DNA of 64,000 nt, from positions 1-64,000 of the forward strand of contig NZ_BAIZ01000005.1 in assembly GCF_000613445.1 (NCBI RefSeq), given 5' to 3'. The stretch's first letter is position 1, and every line of letters starts with the position of its first letter. A program made the position numbers and the translations under genes. Below are positions 8,384 to 16,779 of this stretch, one piece after another. The notes below the pieces were generated by a model. That model was given only the letters and a program-made list of their open reading frames with translations, ran no database searches and was not told the origin of the DNA. This DNA is from Hoylesella shahii DSM 15611 = JCM 12083. GTDB lineage: Bacteria > Bacteroidota > Bacteroidia > Bacteroidales > Bacteroidaceae.

Positions 8384-9058
8384 TTAATATTGCCGTTCGC
8401 CAAAGATGTTAGTGCCCACGCGTACCATAGTGCTTCCGCATTCTATGGCAATGTGATAATCGTGGCTCATACCCCAGCTACGCTCTTTAAAAGCCTCGTC
8501 TTGAGCAAAATAAAGACTTTTAATCTCGTCGAAGAAGCGCCATGCCGTTGTTAGTTCAGCACGTATTTGCTCATCATTGTCAACGTTAGAGGCCATAGTC
8601 ATCAGTCCGCAGATGCGCACATTTTTCATATCTCTCCATTCGCCAGCTGCCAAGAGGTCTCTACACTCGTCGAGTGTGAGTCCAAATTTGGTGTCTTCTT
8701 CGGCCACATGCAGTTCAAGCAGCACATCAATAACGCGCCCGCATTTTTCAGCTTGCTTGTTAATCTCGCGCAGTAGTTTTAAGCTGTCTACCGCTTCAAT
8801 CATGCTGATGTAGGGTGCAATAAACCTCACCTTGTTTGTTTGCAAGTGTCCGATAAAGTGCCAAGCAATATCTTTTGGCAGTTGTTCGGCCTTTTTGCTA
8901 AGCTCTTGTTCTTTGCTTTCGCCAAAAACGCGTTGTCCTTCGTTGTAGGCCAGCATCAATTGCTCGTTGGGATGGTACTTACTAACAGCCACCAGTCTAA
9001 CGTGTGGTGGCAAGCTTTGTGCCACACGCTTAAGGTTTCCTGCCACATCGGTAGCCAT
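8384..9058 (-). CDS. YggS/PROSC-type pyridoxal-phosphate-binding protein
   Basis: A 224-residue member of the YggS/PLPBP family, a single-domain alanine-racemase-like TIM barrel that binds PLP without a known catalytic reaction and helps vitamin B6 and amino-acid homeostasis. The PLP lysine lies in RLVAVSKYHP near the N-terminus. IGHLQTNKVR and GLMTMAS are family motifs, and the C-terminal MVRVGTNIFGER binds phosphate. Its ATG overlaps the stop codon of the preceding DUF4494 gene (TAATG), indicating translational coupling. Full length for the family. Confidence 0.95.
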   Translation of the reverse strand: MATDVAGNLKRVAQSLPPHVRLVAVSKYHPNEQLMLAYNEGQRVFGESKEQELSKKAEQLPKDIAWHFIGHLQTNKVRFIAPYISMIEAVDSLKLLREINKQAEKCGRVIDVLLELHVAEEDTKFGLTLDECRDLLAAGEWRDMKNVRICGLMTMASNVDNDEQIRAELTTAWRFFDEIKSLYFAQDEAFKERSWGMSHDYHIAIECGSTMVRVGTNIFGERQY

Positions 9059-9576
9059 TATTCAGCCTCCTTGGTGCTAATGGGGTCTTCTTCGTATTCG
9101 GGTTTGTCGTTAGCGACAGTTTTACCCATTGTTGCCATGTGTTCGTAAACGTCCATGATGAGCGTTTCGGTAACGCTAGCAATGTCGTATGTAATCATTG
9201 TGTTACCCATTACAGCGTCGATGTGCTTAACGGCTCCCTGCAAACTGGCGGCTTGCACAAGATAATTAACGTTCGATCTTTTTTCCTTTTCGGTTTTTTC
9301 GTCGAGCGTAATAAATTGCAATTTTGCCTTATACCATTTGTCGTCGTTATCGTTTTCGCTGAAGAACACCTCGTGATAAGGTGCGGGTTTGATGCCTGTG
9401 ATTTTGAAATCTCCCGCAATAAATGCCGACATTTCTTCTATGATAGCGTTTTCGGCTTCGGTAAAGCTTAGTGCGTCTACCACATATTGTTCGGTGATGG
9501 GTTTCAACATGCCATCGTCCATGGTTTTGTCGTATCTGATTTTTGTTTCAAACCAGTCTGCAGTTCTTTGTCTCAT
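9058..9576 (-). CDS. DUF4494 family protein
   Basis: A 172-residue soluble protein matching the Bacteroidetes family DUF4494, recognised from the opening RTADWFETKIRYDKTMDDG and the central FTEAENAIIEEM region. No enzymatic motif, signal peptide or membrane segment is visible. The function is unknown. It is the first gene of a unit with yggS (one-base overlap) and has its own consensus promoter 30 bases upstream. In many Bacteroidetes it accompanies yggS, which is recalled from general knowledge and not shown here. Confidence 0.85.
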   Translation of the reverse strand: MRQRTADWFETKIRYDKTMDDGMLKPITEQYVVDALSFTEAENAIIEEMSAFIAGDFKITGIKPAPYHEVFFSENDNDDKWYKAKLQFITLDEKTEKEKRSNVNYLVQAASLQGAVKHIDAVMGNTMITYDIASVTETLIMDVYEHMATMGKTVANDKPEYEEDPISTKEAE

Positions 9577-9605
9577 GCTTGTGTTTTGCTTATTGATTTT
9601 GTTGG

Positions 9606-9636
9606 CAAAAGTAACAAATTAATCCGTAAGGCACAA
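9606..9636 (-). promoter_or_regulatory. Promoter of the DUF4494-yggS unit
   Basis: On the minus strand the -7 box is TACTTTTG (9613-9606), with TTG (9636-9634) 20 bases upstream. It is back to back with the aminotransferase promoter, so the two transcription units diverge from a gap of about 155 bases. Confidence 0.65.
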
Positions 9637-9679
9637 AAAAAATGTGTCTTATTCAAATAAATTTACTATTCCCGCATTA

Positions 9680-9706
9680 CTTTTCGGATTAAATTCGATA
9701 ACTTTG
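9680..9706 (+). promoter_or_regulatory. Promoter of the aminotransferase gene
   Basis: TAACTTTG at 9699-9706 is a perfect TAnnTTTG -7 box, 26 bases before the ATG at 9732. The -33 element is less clear (a TTTTCGG stretch around 9681-9687). Confidence 0.7.
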
Positions 9707-9731
9707 CAAATCACCATAAAACTAAATAATT

Positions 9732-10937
9732 ATGCCTGAAATATCTGTTCGTGGGTTGGAAATACCAGAATCGCCCATAAGAAAACTAGCTCCATTGGCC
9801 GTTGCAGCAAAGGGCAGAGGAATTAAAGTTTATCACTTGAATATCGGACAGCCCGACTTGCCTACGCCACAAGTGGGTCTTGATGCCCTGAAAAACATTA
9901 ATCGCACGGTACTTGAATACTCGCCATCGCAAGGTTACCAGTCGTACCGAGAGAAACTCATCTCTTATTATAAGAAATATAACATAGACGTAAAGGCCGA
10001 TGATATTATTGTGACTGCTGGAGGCTCGGAAGCTGTGTTCTTTGCACTTATGGCTTGCTTGAATCCTGGCGACGAAATCATTATCCCCGAGCCAGGCTAC
10101 GCCAACTACAAGGCTTTTGCACTTTTGGCTGGTGCAACCATTCGCACAATCACTACAACGATTGAGGAGGGTTTTGCGTTGCCCAAGGTAGAAAAGTTTG
10201 AAGAATTGATAAACGAACACACAAAGGGTATATTGATATGTAACCCCAATAACCCAACGGGCTATCTTTACTCTCGAAGCGAGATGGAACAGATACGCGA
10301 CTTGGTGAAGAAATACGACCTCTATTTGTTTTCAGACGAGGTTTATCGCGAATATATCTACACCGATGCACCTTATACCAGTGCCTGCCACCTAGAAGGC
10401 ATTGAGAATAATGTGGTGCTTATCGACTCCGTTTCGAAGCGTTATTCCGAATGTGGGGTGCGTATTGGTGCGCTAATTACGAAGAACGAAGAGTTGAGGG
10501 CAACAGTGCTGAAGTTCTGTCAGGCACGTTTGTCGCCTCCATTGTTAGGTCAAATTGTGGCTGAGGCTTCGCTCGATGCGCCCGAAGCTTATTTCCGCAG
10601 CGTGTACGATGAATATGTAGAGCGCCGCAAATGCCTTATTGATGGGCTAAACAGTATACCAGGGGTTTATTCGCCCATGCCTATGGGAGCCTTTTACACT
10701 GTGGCAAGGTTGCCTGTAGACGATTGCGAGAAGTTCTGTCGCTGGTGCTTAAACGAATTTAGCTACGAAGGAGAAACGGTGATGATGGCTCCTGCTTCTG
10801 GTTTTTATACCACTCCTGGCGCAGGATACAATCAAGTGCGCATTGCTTACGTACTGAAAAAAGAAGACTTGGAACGTGCATTAACGATATTGCGTAAGGC
10901 TCTCGAAGAATATCCTGGGCGCGTTGACGAAAAATGA
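9732..10937 (+). CDS. Class I/II PLP-dependent aminotransferase (aspartate-aminotransferase-like)
   Basis: A 401-residue fold-type I aminotransferase. The landmarks are NIGQPDLPTP (substrate and cofactor loop), VTAGGSEAVFFAL, CNPNNPTGYLYS (cofactor-contacting Asn), SDEVYREYIY (Asp binding the pyridine nitrogen), and DSVSKRYSECGVRIG with the Schiff-base lysine in SVSKR. The conserved carboxylate-binding arginine is in VRIAYVLKKED. Length is standard. It is a monocistronic gene in front of a long low-complexity gap. The substrate cannot be fixed from sequence; aspartate, aromatic or branched substrates are all plausible for this subfamily. Confidence 0.92.
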   Translation: MPEISVRGLEIPESPIRKLAPLAVAAKGRGIKVYHLNIGQPDLPTPQVGLDALKNINRTVLEYSPSQGYQSYREKLISYYKKYNIDVKADDIIVTAGGSEAVFFALMACLNPGDEIIIPEPGYANYKAFALLAGATIRTITTTIEEGFALPKVEKFEELINEHTKGILICNPNNPTGYLYSRSEMEQIRDLVKKYDLYLFSDEVYREYIYTDAPYTSACHLEGIENNVVLIDSVSKRYSECGVRIGALITKNEELRATVLKFCQARLSPPLLGQIVAEASLDAPEAYFRSVYDEYVERRKCLIDGLNSIPGVYSPMPMGAFYTVARLPVDDCEKFCRWCLNEFSYEGETVMMAPASGFYTTPGAGYNQVRIAYVLKKEDLERALTILRKALEEYPGRVDEK

Positions 10938-11338
10938 AAGGGCTTTTAAAGGTGAAAGGGCTTTTAAATGTAAAAGGGTGAAAGGGTGAAAGGGTGAAAA
11001 ATGGCTGCGTCCGTCAACTCATCATTCTCAACTTGTTATTTATTAACTTGCCATTCATCAACTCATTATTCGTCAATTCATCATTCATTAATACAGCAGT
11101 TCATTGGTTCATCGGTTCATTAGTTACTGTTCAACAACTCATGAACCCATGAACCCATGAACTGGTCAATTTATAAATTCAACAATTCATTAGTTTGTCA
11201 GTTCATCCCCCGTCATTCATCAACTCATCAACTCATCAATGCTTCAATACAACAACGCGTAAACTCATCAATTCCTCAATTTATAACTTCATCAATTTAT
11301 AACTTCTTCAATTTATAAACTCGTAAACTTAACAACTT
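10938..11338. repeat. Low-complexity degenerate repeat spacer
   Basis: The stretch starts with repeats of AAAGGGTGAAAGGGTG (10938-11000). It continues to about 11335 with dozens of imperfect copies of a CAACTCATCAATTCAT-like word, including the doublet ATGAACCC ATGAACCC near 11140-11160. No reading frame of quality is present. Related GAGTTGATGAG words occur beside the large repeat copies at about 16105 and 30018. I see no promoter consensus before the permease gene that follows. Confidence 0.7.
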
Positions 11339-12585
11339 GTGAATTTACCCTTTTTCCTCGCAAAGCGCATTTATACCAACAATGCCGATAAAATACGTGT
11401 AGACAGACCAGCCATACGCATAGCAATTGCTGGCGTGGCTGTGGGTTTGGCCGTGATGTTGGTATCGGTGAGCGTTGTTTTTGGTTTCAAACACACCATC
11501 AGAAATAAGGTGGTGGGCTTTGGAAGTCATATTCAAGTGGCCAACTTTATGACCCTTCAGGCATCCGAACAATACCCCATACAGATGGGCGATTCTATGT
11601 TGAAGGTGCTGCGTGCCATCCTGGTGTGAAACATGTGCAGCGCTTTGCCGTGAAGCAAGGCATACTTAAAACAGATAAAGACTTTCTCGGCGTAGCCTTT
11701 AAGGGTATAGCGGCCGACTACGACACCACTTTTATTCACCAAAATCTTGTGACTGGCACCATTCCGCATTTCTCTGATTCAGCAGGAAAACAGCAAGTCG
11801 TGATTTCGCAAGCCATTGCCGACCAGCTAAACCTTAAACTTGGCGATAAGGTTTTTGCTTATTTTATTGATAATACAGGTGTAAAGGCTAGGCGATTTAC
11901 CATTGCGGCCATTTATCAAACCAATCTTTCGCAATTTGATAAGGTAACGTGTTTTATTGATTTGTATACGGCGGTGAAGCTAAATGCGTGGGAAACCGAC
12001 CAAGCTAGTGGCGCTGAACTAACGGTTAACGATTTTAACCTGCTTAACCAAACGGCTGCACGCGTGGTGGAGAAGGTGAACCGCACCATCGATAGTTACG
12101 GCGAAACCTATTCTTCTCAAACCATTCAAGAGATGAATCCGCAGATTTTCTCGTGGCTCGACCTGCTCGACCTCAACGTTTGGATTATTTTGGGGCTTAT
12201 GTTAGCCGTTGCTGGCGTTACCATGATTTCGGGTTTGCTCATCATTATTTTAGAACGAACGGCCATGATTGGCATCCTTAAGGCCATTGGTGCACGTAAC
12301 ACAACTATCCGTCGCACCTTTCTTTGGTTCGCGGTGTTCACCATTGGCAAGGGAATGCTCATTGGTAACCTCATCGGCTTGGGACTTATTGTCTTGCAAC
12401 ACTACACAGGACTGGTGAAACTAAACCCCGCCACCTACTACGTTAGCACTGTTCCAGTAGAGTTCAACCTTTTTGTATGGCTCTTACTCAATGTGGCCAC
12501 GCTAGTTATCAGCGTGTTTGTGCTAATCGCACCTAGTTATTTGGTGTCGAAAATCAATCCCGCAGCTTCTATGAGATACGAATAA
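11339..12585 (+). CDS. LolC/LolE/FtsX-type ABC transporter permease (frameshifted)
   Basis: The two reading frames 11339-11629 and 11626-12585 are the N- and C-terminal parts of one permease of about 415 residues, with a GTG start. The first part has the N-terminal transmembrane helix (VAVGLAVMLVSVSVVFGF) followed by GSHIQVANF. The second has the periplasmic domain and three C-terminal helices, with the FtsX signature GILKAIGARN. Adding one C to ATCCTGGTG at 11620-11621 makes IPGVKHVQ and joins the frames. The family exports lipoproteins or other substrates from the inner membrane with a separate ATPase, which is not in this window. Loss of one base in a C run suggests a sequence error. Confidence 0.85.
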
Positions 12586-12589
12586 AGAA

Positions 12590-12624
12590 GGGTGAAAGGG
12601 CTTCACCCTTTCACCCTTTCACCC
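12590..12624. terminator. Bidirectional terminator between convergent genes
   Basis: GGGTGAAAGGG (12590-12600) pairs perfectly with CCCTTTCACCC (12606-12616) around a 5-base loop. A second copy of the right arm at 12614-12624 offers an alternative pairing. It lies between the stop codons of the permease (+) and the Mrr-like gene (-). Confidence 0.65.
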
Positions 12625-12629
12625 CTCGT

Positions 12630-13556
12630 TTACTCGTCAAGCATGGTGTCCCAATAGTCTCTATCTAGTTTCATAACCTTCAAAACTCTTTCTGTTTGTA
12701 GGCCAAGTCCACATTCATAAATATATTCAGTGAGTTGTTCACCATTAATTAAGATGATGATGGGCGACCCATTTAGGCTTTCAACATATTCGATGGCCCC
12801 CTTTGTATAAGAGGATGTGGTGATAAATACACCCTTTTTAGAGGGCGTTCCGGCAACAGCGCCAACGAAAGCTTGCACCTCTTTGCGACTAACATGATTG
12901 TCTTCTGCATATCTTTTGGCTTGAATAGAGATATGGTTAAAGCCTAAAACATCTTCTTTAATAATGCCGTCGATGCCTCCATCATTAGACAGTTGGGTAA
13001 CAACGCCTGCATTTTTAATTTCGCCTCCATAGCCCATAGCTTGCAAAAGGTCGACAACTAGTATTTCAAAAGCCTGTGGTTTTTTGCTTAAGATGGTTGC
13101 TAGTAGGTCTGTTTTTATCGACTGCTTAATGTCTTCGAACGAGTTGTTCAGTGCTTCTTGAGGTGTTAACTCGGTGGCCTCAACAGGGTTTGTGGCATCC
13201 GTCGGTGTAGTTACATTCTCGGTAGTTGCTTTGGGCTTGTTTACCGCTTTATTTATAAAAGCGTTTATTTGTTCTTCGTTGCACGAAGCAATCATCTCTT
13301 TACCCATTTGGCTAATAACATACTCTCCACGCCTAGGCTTTTCAATCAGTTTGGCCATAAAGAGGTAGGATAAAGCCCAGGAAATACGGTCTCTAAACAC
13401 ATTCCCATTCCCCGAATTGTATATTGCATTTACCTCTTCGGGGGTAAGTTTAAAATGATTGGCTAGGGGAGTTTGCAAATCTTTGACTTGCATAATGTTG
13501 CCATTCCTTAATTCTTTGAGTATTTGAATGCGAATTTGTTGAAATGAGGGTATCAC
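12630..13556 (-). CDS. Mrr-like restriction endonuclease (type IV)
   Basis: A 308-residue protein with two parts. The N-terminal winged-helix Mrr_N domain (about 1-90) contains SWALSYLFMAKLIEKPRRGEY. The C-terminal PD-(D/E)xK nuclease domain (about 155-290) has LLQAMGYGG, the metal-binding Asp in NDGGIDGII, and IQAKRY supplying the Q-x-K catalytic pair. Mrr enzymes cut methylated DNA and act without a partner methylase, and no methylase lies nearby. The gene is convergent with the permease and downstream of a lipoprotein gene on the same strand. Inference: a solitary defence nuclease; it is intact. Confidence 0.9.
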   Translation of the reverse strand: MIPSFQQIRIQILKELRNGNIMQVKDLQTPLANHFKLTPEEVNAIYNSGNGNVFRDRISWALSYLFMAKLIEKPRRGEYVISQMGKEMIASCNEEQINAFINKAVNKPKATTENVTTPTDATNPVEATELTPQEALNNSFEDIKQSIKTDLLATILSKKPQAFEILVVDLLQAMGYGGEIKNAGVVTQLSNDGGIDGIIKEDVLGFNHISIQAKRYAEDNHVSRKEVQAFVGAVAGTPSKKGVFITTSSYTKGAIEYVESLNGSPIIILINGEQLTEYIYECGLGLQTERVLKVMKLDRDYWDTMLDE

Positions 13557-13620
13557 GTTGAAAGTTTTAAAAAATGGGGATTAAAAACATATTAAATTCA
13601 GCAGTAAAAGGCGAAGTGTG

Positions 13621-14904
13621 CTACTCTTTTAAACTGTGCACAACCATATTCCTAATATTGCGACCAGTTATTTGTTGTATTAGGCTTTCGTGTAAACATT
13701 CATCTGGCGTCCAAAAGTTCTTTATATTAATTCTACGTCCATTACGTAGATAATAGAAAGTATCTTCGTCAAAGCCCACAGCATCCTTCTTTTCTTCATA
13801 AAAAAGGGTAGAAAACTCGTACCAACTACCATCTATGCCCTTTACCTTAAAGTGGTCGCCTTTTCCTTCAGGCTTTAAACCACTGCGTAGACAAAAAGTT
13901 CTAAGCTGCGGTAGGGTGAAGTAGAGGCCACGTCCTGTTTCGCGGTAAGCAGAGTCGGCACAAACAACCAGCATATAGGGCTTCTCTCCTAAGTCGATAA
14001 GGTCGTAGTGTATGCTTTTCGTTGCAATAACCAGTCGTTTGTAAAGCGAGTCGCGTTCTTCTTCGTTAGTTGTTTCTTGCCATTGGGCTTTAAGTCTCAG
14101 CTGGTTTTCAGCCCATAGTTGAAACGTTTTATCGTTAACGCCATTGCCTTCGTCGGCCATACGTTGATGATATTTTATTAACTCGTTACACATGTCAATG
14201 CACAGCTCTTCCAGTTTGTCATGATAATAATAGTAGTGGTATCTCATATAAGGGCGTTTCGTTTCGTTTGGATCGTCCTTCTCATCTTGGTCGGATTCTG
14301 CTCCAGGCGAACGTTTGCCATATTCCAGTTTATAACATTCCCCTTGCAAGTACATGCGCAAGTAATATTGGTTCTCTTTAAGGTTGTTTTCTTTGCTGAG
14401 ATAAAGTTCAAATGCTTCTATCAAGCGTTTTGCGCGCCAAATATCGTCCATTGTTTCTAGTGCTAAAGTGGCCGCCCCAAGCGAAAAGTCCCTAACAGGA
14501 AACGGTCTCCATATTCGCTGTGTGGCAGCATCCAACTGCTTTAACGGCCCTTGTTCAAATTCTTTTGCACAGCGTAGCGTAACCACTTTATCAAAGTCGG
14601 TTATAATACCTTTCCTCGTTTTCATCATCGGGAAGGGGTAACTACTAATATAGCAAGCCACTCTAAACGTGTCTTTAGGATAACCCGATAACGTAAAAGT
14701 CCAAATGCGTATGTCGTTTGTCAAGCCACGCTTAGTTGTTCTACTGGATGAAAGAACAATATCTTGGTTGGGAAATTTTTCCTTAAGGTACTCCATAACC
14801 TCGTCTTCAGATTTGAAACTGGGGAAACAGCTACTTACCACTAATGCTAATAATAGTATAAGCATAAATAATGGCGACTGAGTTATAGTTTTCTTTATTT
14901 TCAT
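13621..14904 (-). CDS. Uncharacterised lipoprotein, paralogue 1
   Basis: A 427-residue predicted lipoprotein. The signal peptide (MKIKKTITQSP, then a hydrophobic core) ends in the lipobox VSSC. An in-frame ATG at 14943 would put 13 residues before this signal, so 14904 is chosen. I do not recognise the family. The neighbour at 16780-18054 is a paralogue over the full length, sharing EDEVMEYLKEKFP or close variants, FTLSGYPKDTF, SYPFPMMKT, EFEQGPLK, DDIWRAKRLI, YYLRMY and RDSLYKR-like segments. No catalytic motif is evident. It is probably anchored in a membrane facing the periplasm or the surface. Confidence 0.8.
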   Translation of the reverse strand: MKIKKTITQSPLFMLILLLALVVSSCFPSFKSEDEVMEYLKEKFPNQDIVLSSSRTTKRGLTNDIRIWTFTLSGYPKDTFRVACYISSYPFPMMKTRKGIITDFDKVVTLRCAKEFEQGPLKQLDAATQRIWRPFPVRDFSLGAATLALETMDDIWRAKRLIEAFELYLSKENNLKENQYYLRMYLQGECYKLEYGKRSPGAESDQDEKDDPNETKRPYMRYHYYYYHDKLEELCIDMCNELIKYHQRMADEGNGVNDKTFQLWAENQLRLKAQWQETTNEEERDSLYKRLVIATKSIHYDLIDLGEKPYMLVVCADSAYRETGRGLYFTLPQLRTFCLRSGLKPEGKGDHFKVKGIDGSWYEFSTLFYEEKKDAVGFDEDTFYYLRNGRRINIKNFWTPDECLHESLIQQITGRNIRNMVVHSLKE

Positions 14905-15034
14905 TGTTGGCAAAATATGGTATTGTTTTAATTGCTTGCGCACGGCCCAATTGCACCTGTAAGTTTAAGTCGTGAACCTTGATGTCTCGCGCTTTTAGGT
15001 GTGTGTCAAAGCAAAAGGTAAATTGTTATGTTTG

Positions 15035-15065
15035 CAAAATTAATAAAATATATGTGACTACGCAA
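15035..15065 (-). promoter_or_regulatory. Promoter of lipoprotein paralogue 1
   Basis: The minus-strand -7 box is TAATTTTG (15042-15035), with TTG (15065-15063) 20 bases upstream, about 130 bases before the start codon. The surrounding ~35 bases resemble the promoter of paralogue 2 at 18190-18220, so the control region was duplicated with the gene. Confidence 0.6.
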
Positions 15066-15333
15066 TTTTGTTGGAAGTCGTCGTTACTTTTTTATTCTTT
15101 CAACAAATGGAGAACGTTTTTATTATCTCTGTGATGCAAAACCAAGGCAATTCTCTATCAGGTCCGAAGTGCTGAACAAAGATGCTTTAAAATCCAAAAT
15201 TCTGCCCCATTTGTCTGTGGCAAAAAGCGGTTATACCTTAAAAGATTACCGAGAGAAAGTTATTCACAACATTCTTAACATGCCAGAAAACAGGCTGTCA
15301 ATGGCAGATTACTGCTACCTTTGCAAGAAATAG
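15061..15333 (+). pseudogene. 3' remnant of an unidentified gene
   Basis: An open frame of 90 codons without a start codon ends at TAG 15331-15333. Its composition looks like real protein: it contains RRYFFILSTNGERFYYL, then VLNKDALKSKILPHL, and ends MADYCYLCKK. A stop codon lies just upstream (15055-15057 region), and the left end overlaps the divergent promoter of paralogue 1. I do not recognise the family. The most likely reading is a truncated gene whose 5' part was lost by rearrangement. Chance coding potential is possible. Confidence 0.4.
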
Positions 15334-15404
15334 ATCCGTTAACCATAAGCTGCATTCCCTGCAACCGCTCGCGCTAGCGAGCGTAAGCGTACATGCTTTC
15401 CGTC

Positions 15405-16110
15405 AAGTTGCTCGTGTGCGTGTATGCAATACGATCTATTTTGTCCATTTTTAAGCAGTAAATTTAACATTATTACAGCCCTTTCTGTTCACCAACCGCT
15501 CACCTTGTCGCAAATAATCGATTCTCGCGAAGGTTTGTTTCGATGTAAAATAGGCTTAGCTCGTAAATGCAATAAGATGAATTTTTATTTATAATAATCG
15601 ACGTTTATACCCATTTTGGGGCTATTTGCCGCTAAATGGAGTGCGTTTTGGTGCAAAATGCAGTGTAATATGCCGCTAAATGCAATGCGTTTTGCTGCTA
15701 AATGGAGTGCGTTTTGCTGCTAAACGCAATGCAAAATGGTGCAAAATGCGCTGTGGAATGGTGCTAAATACATAATGGAAGGTATAAATATCCGCTTCAA
15801 TGGTATATACAAAACCCTTTCGCGGCATGAAATACATGGCTAAAAAGGGCAAAATGGGCATTAAAAAGTGTGGTTTTGGAGGCTAAAAGCGGATATTTGG
15901 CTTTTAAAAAATATGAGCTCGCAACCAAACTAGAAAGGCTAAATGGTGCAAAATGCAGGTTGTGTTCTTAAAAGTAGACAAAATAATAGACGTGAATGGT
16001 TAAAAATAGTGGGTTTTTTCCTACTTTTCAGCTTGTATCTGCGCTAGATTGGAGTGAAAATTAGAGCGCTATTGTAAAATAAAAAGAATGATTTAAGGTT
16101 TTGAGTTGAT
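15405..16110 (+). repeat. Dispersed intergenic repeat element, copy B (~700 bp)
   Basis: The segment is collinear with 29333-30030. Shared blocks in order: GTGTATGCA, AATTTAACATTAT, a ~43-base identical block starting GCAAATAATCGATTC (15508 onward), GATGAATTTTTATTTATAAT, the 22-bp array, TATAAATATCC, ACAAAACCCTTT, AAAAAGGGCAAAATGG, CCAAACTAGAAAGGC, TTCTTAAAAGTAGACAAA, GTAAAATAAAA and TTTAAGGTTTTGAGTTGATGAG. It has no intact gene and no recognised transposase or terminal inverted repeat. It fills the gap between the two paralogous lipoprotein genes. Confidence 0.85.
15623..15776 (+). repeat. 22-bp tandem repeat array B (seven units)
   Basis: Seven units start at 15623, 15645, 15667, 15689, 15711, 15733 and 15755, each exactly 22 bases long. 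Typical cores are GCTAAATGCAATGC and GCTAAACGCAATGC, preceded by GTTTTGCT, AATATGCC or AAAATGGT. The order of unit variants parallels array D, except for one extra GTTTTGCT unit here. Confidence 0.9.
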
Positions 16111-16616
16111 GAGTTGATGTATTCAGTAGTTGCTGATTATAAACCTGTGCGTTAATATCTTCAGTATTTCTCATACGACAGGAGTGTTTGCGTTGGTATC
16201 ACAAAGATAACAAATACCTTTCAATTTATAGATTCATTCACCCCCAATCGCTCCTTAGAGCCTAAACAGATTTTGCTTTATTGTCGAGCAGATTGGCTCT
16301 CTTTGTAATGCAGACGAAGTGGGTTACGTCAAGTTGCAAAGACAAACAAGATGGCAAGAAGAAAATAAAAGATGTTAGGAAACAACACAAAAATAAGAAT
16401 TCTGGAGATATTGTGGTTTAATCACCGATTGGGGATAAAGGTAAAGACGGCCACTTGGTTTTATTTGTACGCAAATACTAATGGCACACGTACTTTAAAT
16501 CTGGGGGTTATAGGTTTACCAAAGTGCGTGTGGTGATATTTAGTACAATCAACTGGTCGCTATATATCATGCTGCCTCAACAGCGAAATTACATATATCT
16601 TTTACCCTTTCGCGTT
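16111..16616. other. Gene-free spacer right of repeat copy B
   Basis: No gene is supported. Around 16185-16230 the sequence resembles 30235-30275 (GTTGGTATCACAAAGATAACAAA against GTTGGCATCATAGGGATAACAAA, split here for comparison only). The homology with the region right of copy D therefore extends beyond the ~700-bp core. A word ATCACCGATTGGG at about 16421 recurs at about 57162 near array E. Confidence 0.5.
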
Positions 16617-16704
16617 GCATTTAGCAGCATACAGCATCGCATTTAGCAACGAATAACCGTGTATTTTGCAGCATTATGCAGTGTGCTTTGATGCTAATTG
16701 CGCA
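16617..16704 (-). repeat. 22-bp tandem repeat array C (four units, inverted)
   Basis: Units begin at 16617, 16639, 16661 and 16683, exactly 22 bases apart. The first three read GCATTTAGCAGCAT or a close variant, the reverse complement of the array B core. The fourth (GTGCTTTGATGCTAATTGCG) is in forward orientation. It lies 76 bases past the stop codon of lipoprotein paralogue 2. Confidence 0.8.
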
Positions 16705-16779
16705 CCTTTTCTGCACAAATAGCACTTAAACAAGGGAAACTTTCGCTGCTTTGGATTTCAGTCAAAGGGCGAAGGCGTT

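Noticed and set aside
11600..11640. Programmed ribosomal frameshifting
   Set aside because: No slippery heptamer with a downstream structure is evident, and nine unrelated genes show the same loss of one base, which fits sequence error better.
15623..15776. CRISPR array
   Set aside because: The 22-base units are directly contiguous, with no unique spacers, and vary among themselves; no cas genes are nearby. The same applies to the other four arrays.
16421..16433. ATCACCGATTGGG shared with about 57162 as a regulatory site
   Set aside because: Two occurrences of a 13-base word near related repeats are too little to separate function from shared ancestry.
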